From Acidobacteriota bacterium (lineage in GTDB: Bacteria; Acidobacteriota; Aminicenantia; UBA2199), in NCBI GenBank assembly GCA_021817755.1, contig JAKAGC010000291.1:1-5848 (forward strand): 5,848 nt of DNA. The letters run 5' to 3'. The notes below the pieces were generated by a model. That model ran no database searches and had not been told where the DNA came from. It saw nothing but the letters and a program-made list of their open reading frames with translations. Position numbers and translations under genes: made by a program. Below, piece after piece: positions 5,567-5,848 of this stretch. Numbering within the stretch: position 1 is the stretch's first letter; the number at the start of each line of letters is the position of its first letter.

Positions 5567-5848
5567 GAAACGTCCCAGGTTATTTAAGTCTTCCGTAATG
5601 TATTTTCTAAAAAGAATTTCCCATTCGCGTGAGCCTTCCGGGATATTCCGTTTTTGCACCTGCATTTTTTCCCTGGCTTTTTCTTCGATACTTTCGAAAA
5701 TACGGAGTTCATCCATAATTAAATGGAAGACTTTTAACCGGATATTTCCGAGATCAGCATTATAATCCAGTTCTTCGTTTTTTTCGATATGCTGGGTGAT
5801 TAGAGAAGCGAGGCGGTTAACTTTATTTCTGGATAATTTTAAGCTCAT
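5558..5848 (-). CDS. DUF507 family protein
   Basis: This is a 96-residue, charged, probably all-helical cytoplasmic protein of the DUF507 family, whose function is unknown. The family pattern is visible: KLSRNKVNRLASLI at the N-terminus, a central helix with IMDELRIFESIEEKAREKM (44-62), and the C-terminal NIPEGSREWEILFRKYITE (68-86) followed by LNNLGRFWE. The string IPEGSREW-x-ILFRKY is typical of a subgroup I recall from Acidobacteria, Deltaproteobacteria and related candidate phyla. Length fits the family (about 90-100). The ATG is the very last codon of the window, so its ribosome binding site and promoter are out of view and a more upstream start cannot be excluded. It precedes apbE by 45 bp in the same direction. 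I know of no functional link between the two, and the pairing may only reflect shared transcription. Confidence 0.85.
   Translation of the reverse strand: MSLKLSRNKVNRLASLITQHIEKNEELDYNADLGNIRLKVFHLIMDELRIFESIEEKAREKMQVQKRNIPEGSREWEILFRKYITEDLNNLGRFWE

Overview
The window is about 40% GC and comes from a bacterium with an outer membrane: one gene encodes an ApbE lipoprotein with a clear lipobox. The small DUF507 protein, the response regulator variant (RTIDNFI in the recognition helix) and the large membrane-anchored protein resemble sequences I associate with deep-branching Gram-negative lineages such as Acidobacteria, KSB1-type candidate phyla, Deltaproteobacteria or Nitrospirae. This is an impression from motifs, and the sequence does not fix the phylum. 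There are no rRNA, tRNA, CRISPR or transposon sequences, and the spacing is that of an ordinary chromosomal segment.

Left part (1-2880, + strand). The 3' end of a sensor histidine kinase gene overlaps by 29 bp an OmpR/PhoB-type response regulator. A 124-bp gap follows, with 11-bp-spaced direct repeats, a 7-bp inverted repeat and a plausible promoter. It leads into a 464-residue protein of unknown function anchored in the inner membrane. That gene ends in a strong hairpin (2831-2874) that probably terminates transcription. The layout suggests, but does not prove, that the two-component system controls the membrane protein.

Middle part (2880-4423, + strand). Two genes follow, each with its own good sigma70-like promoter. 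One encodes a 277-residue, low-complexity, cysteine-free protein of unknown function whose last 26 residues look like a flagellin C-terminus. The other encodes a small flavin-type split-barrel protein (pyridoxamine phosphate oxidase/general stress protein family).

Right part (4445-5848, - strand). A DUF507 gene and apbE lie 45 bp apart in probable co-transcription, converging on the split-barrel gene. ApbE attaches FMN covalently to extracytoplasmic respiratory proteins; none of its usual targets (Rnf, Nqr, NosR) is visible here.

Most of the window is ordinary. The points most worth a second look are the flagellin-like tail, the repeat-and-promoter architecture after the response regulator, the GspG-like C-terminal motif in the 464-residue protein, and a marked excess of the tetranucleotide CCGG. 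I see no evidence for a complete new defence or mobile system.
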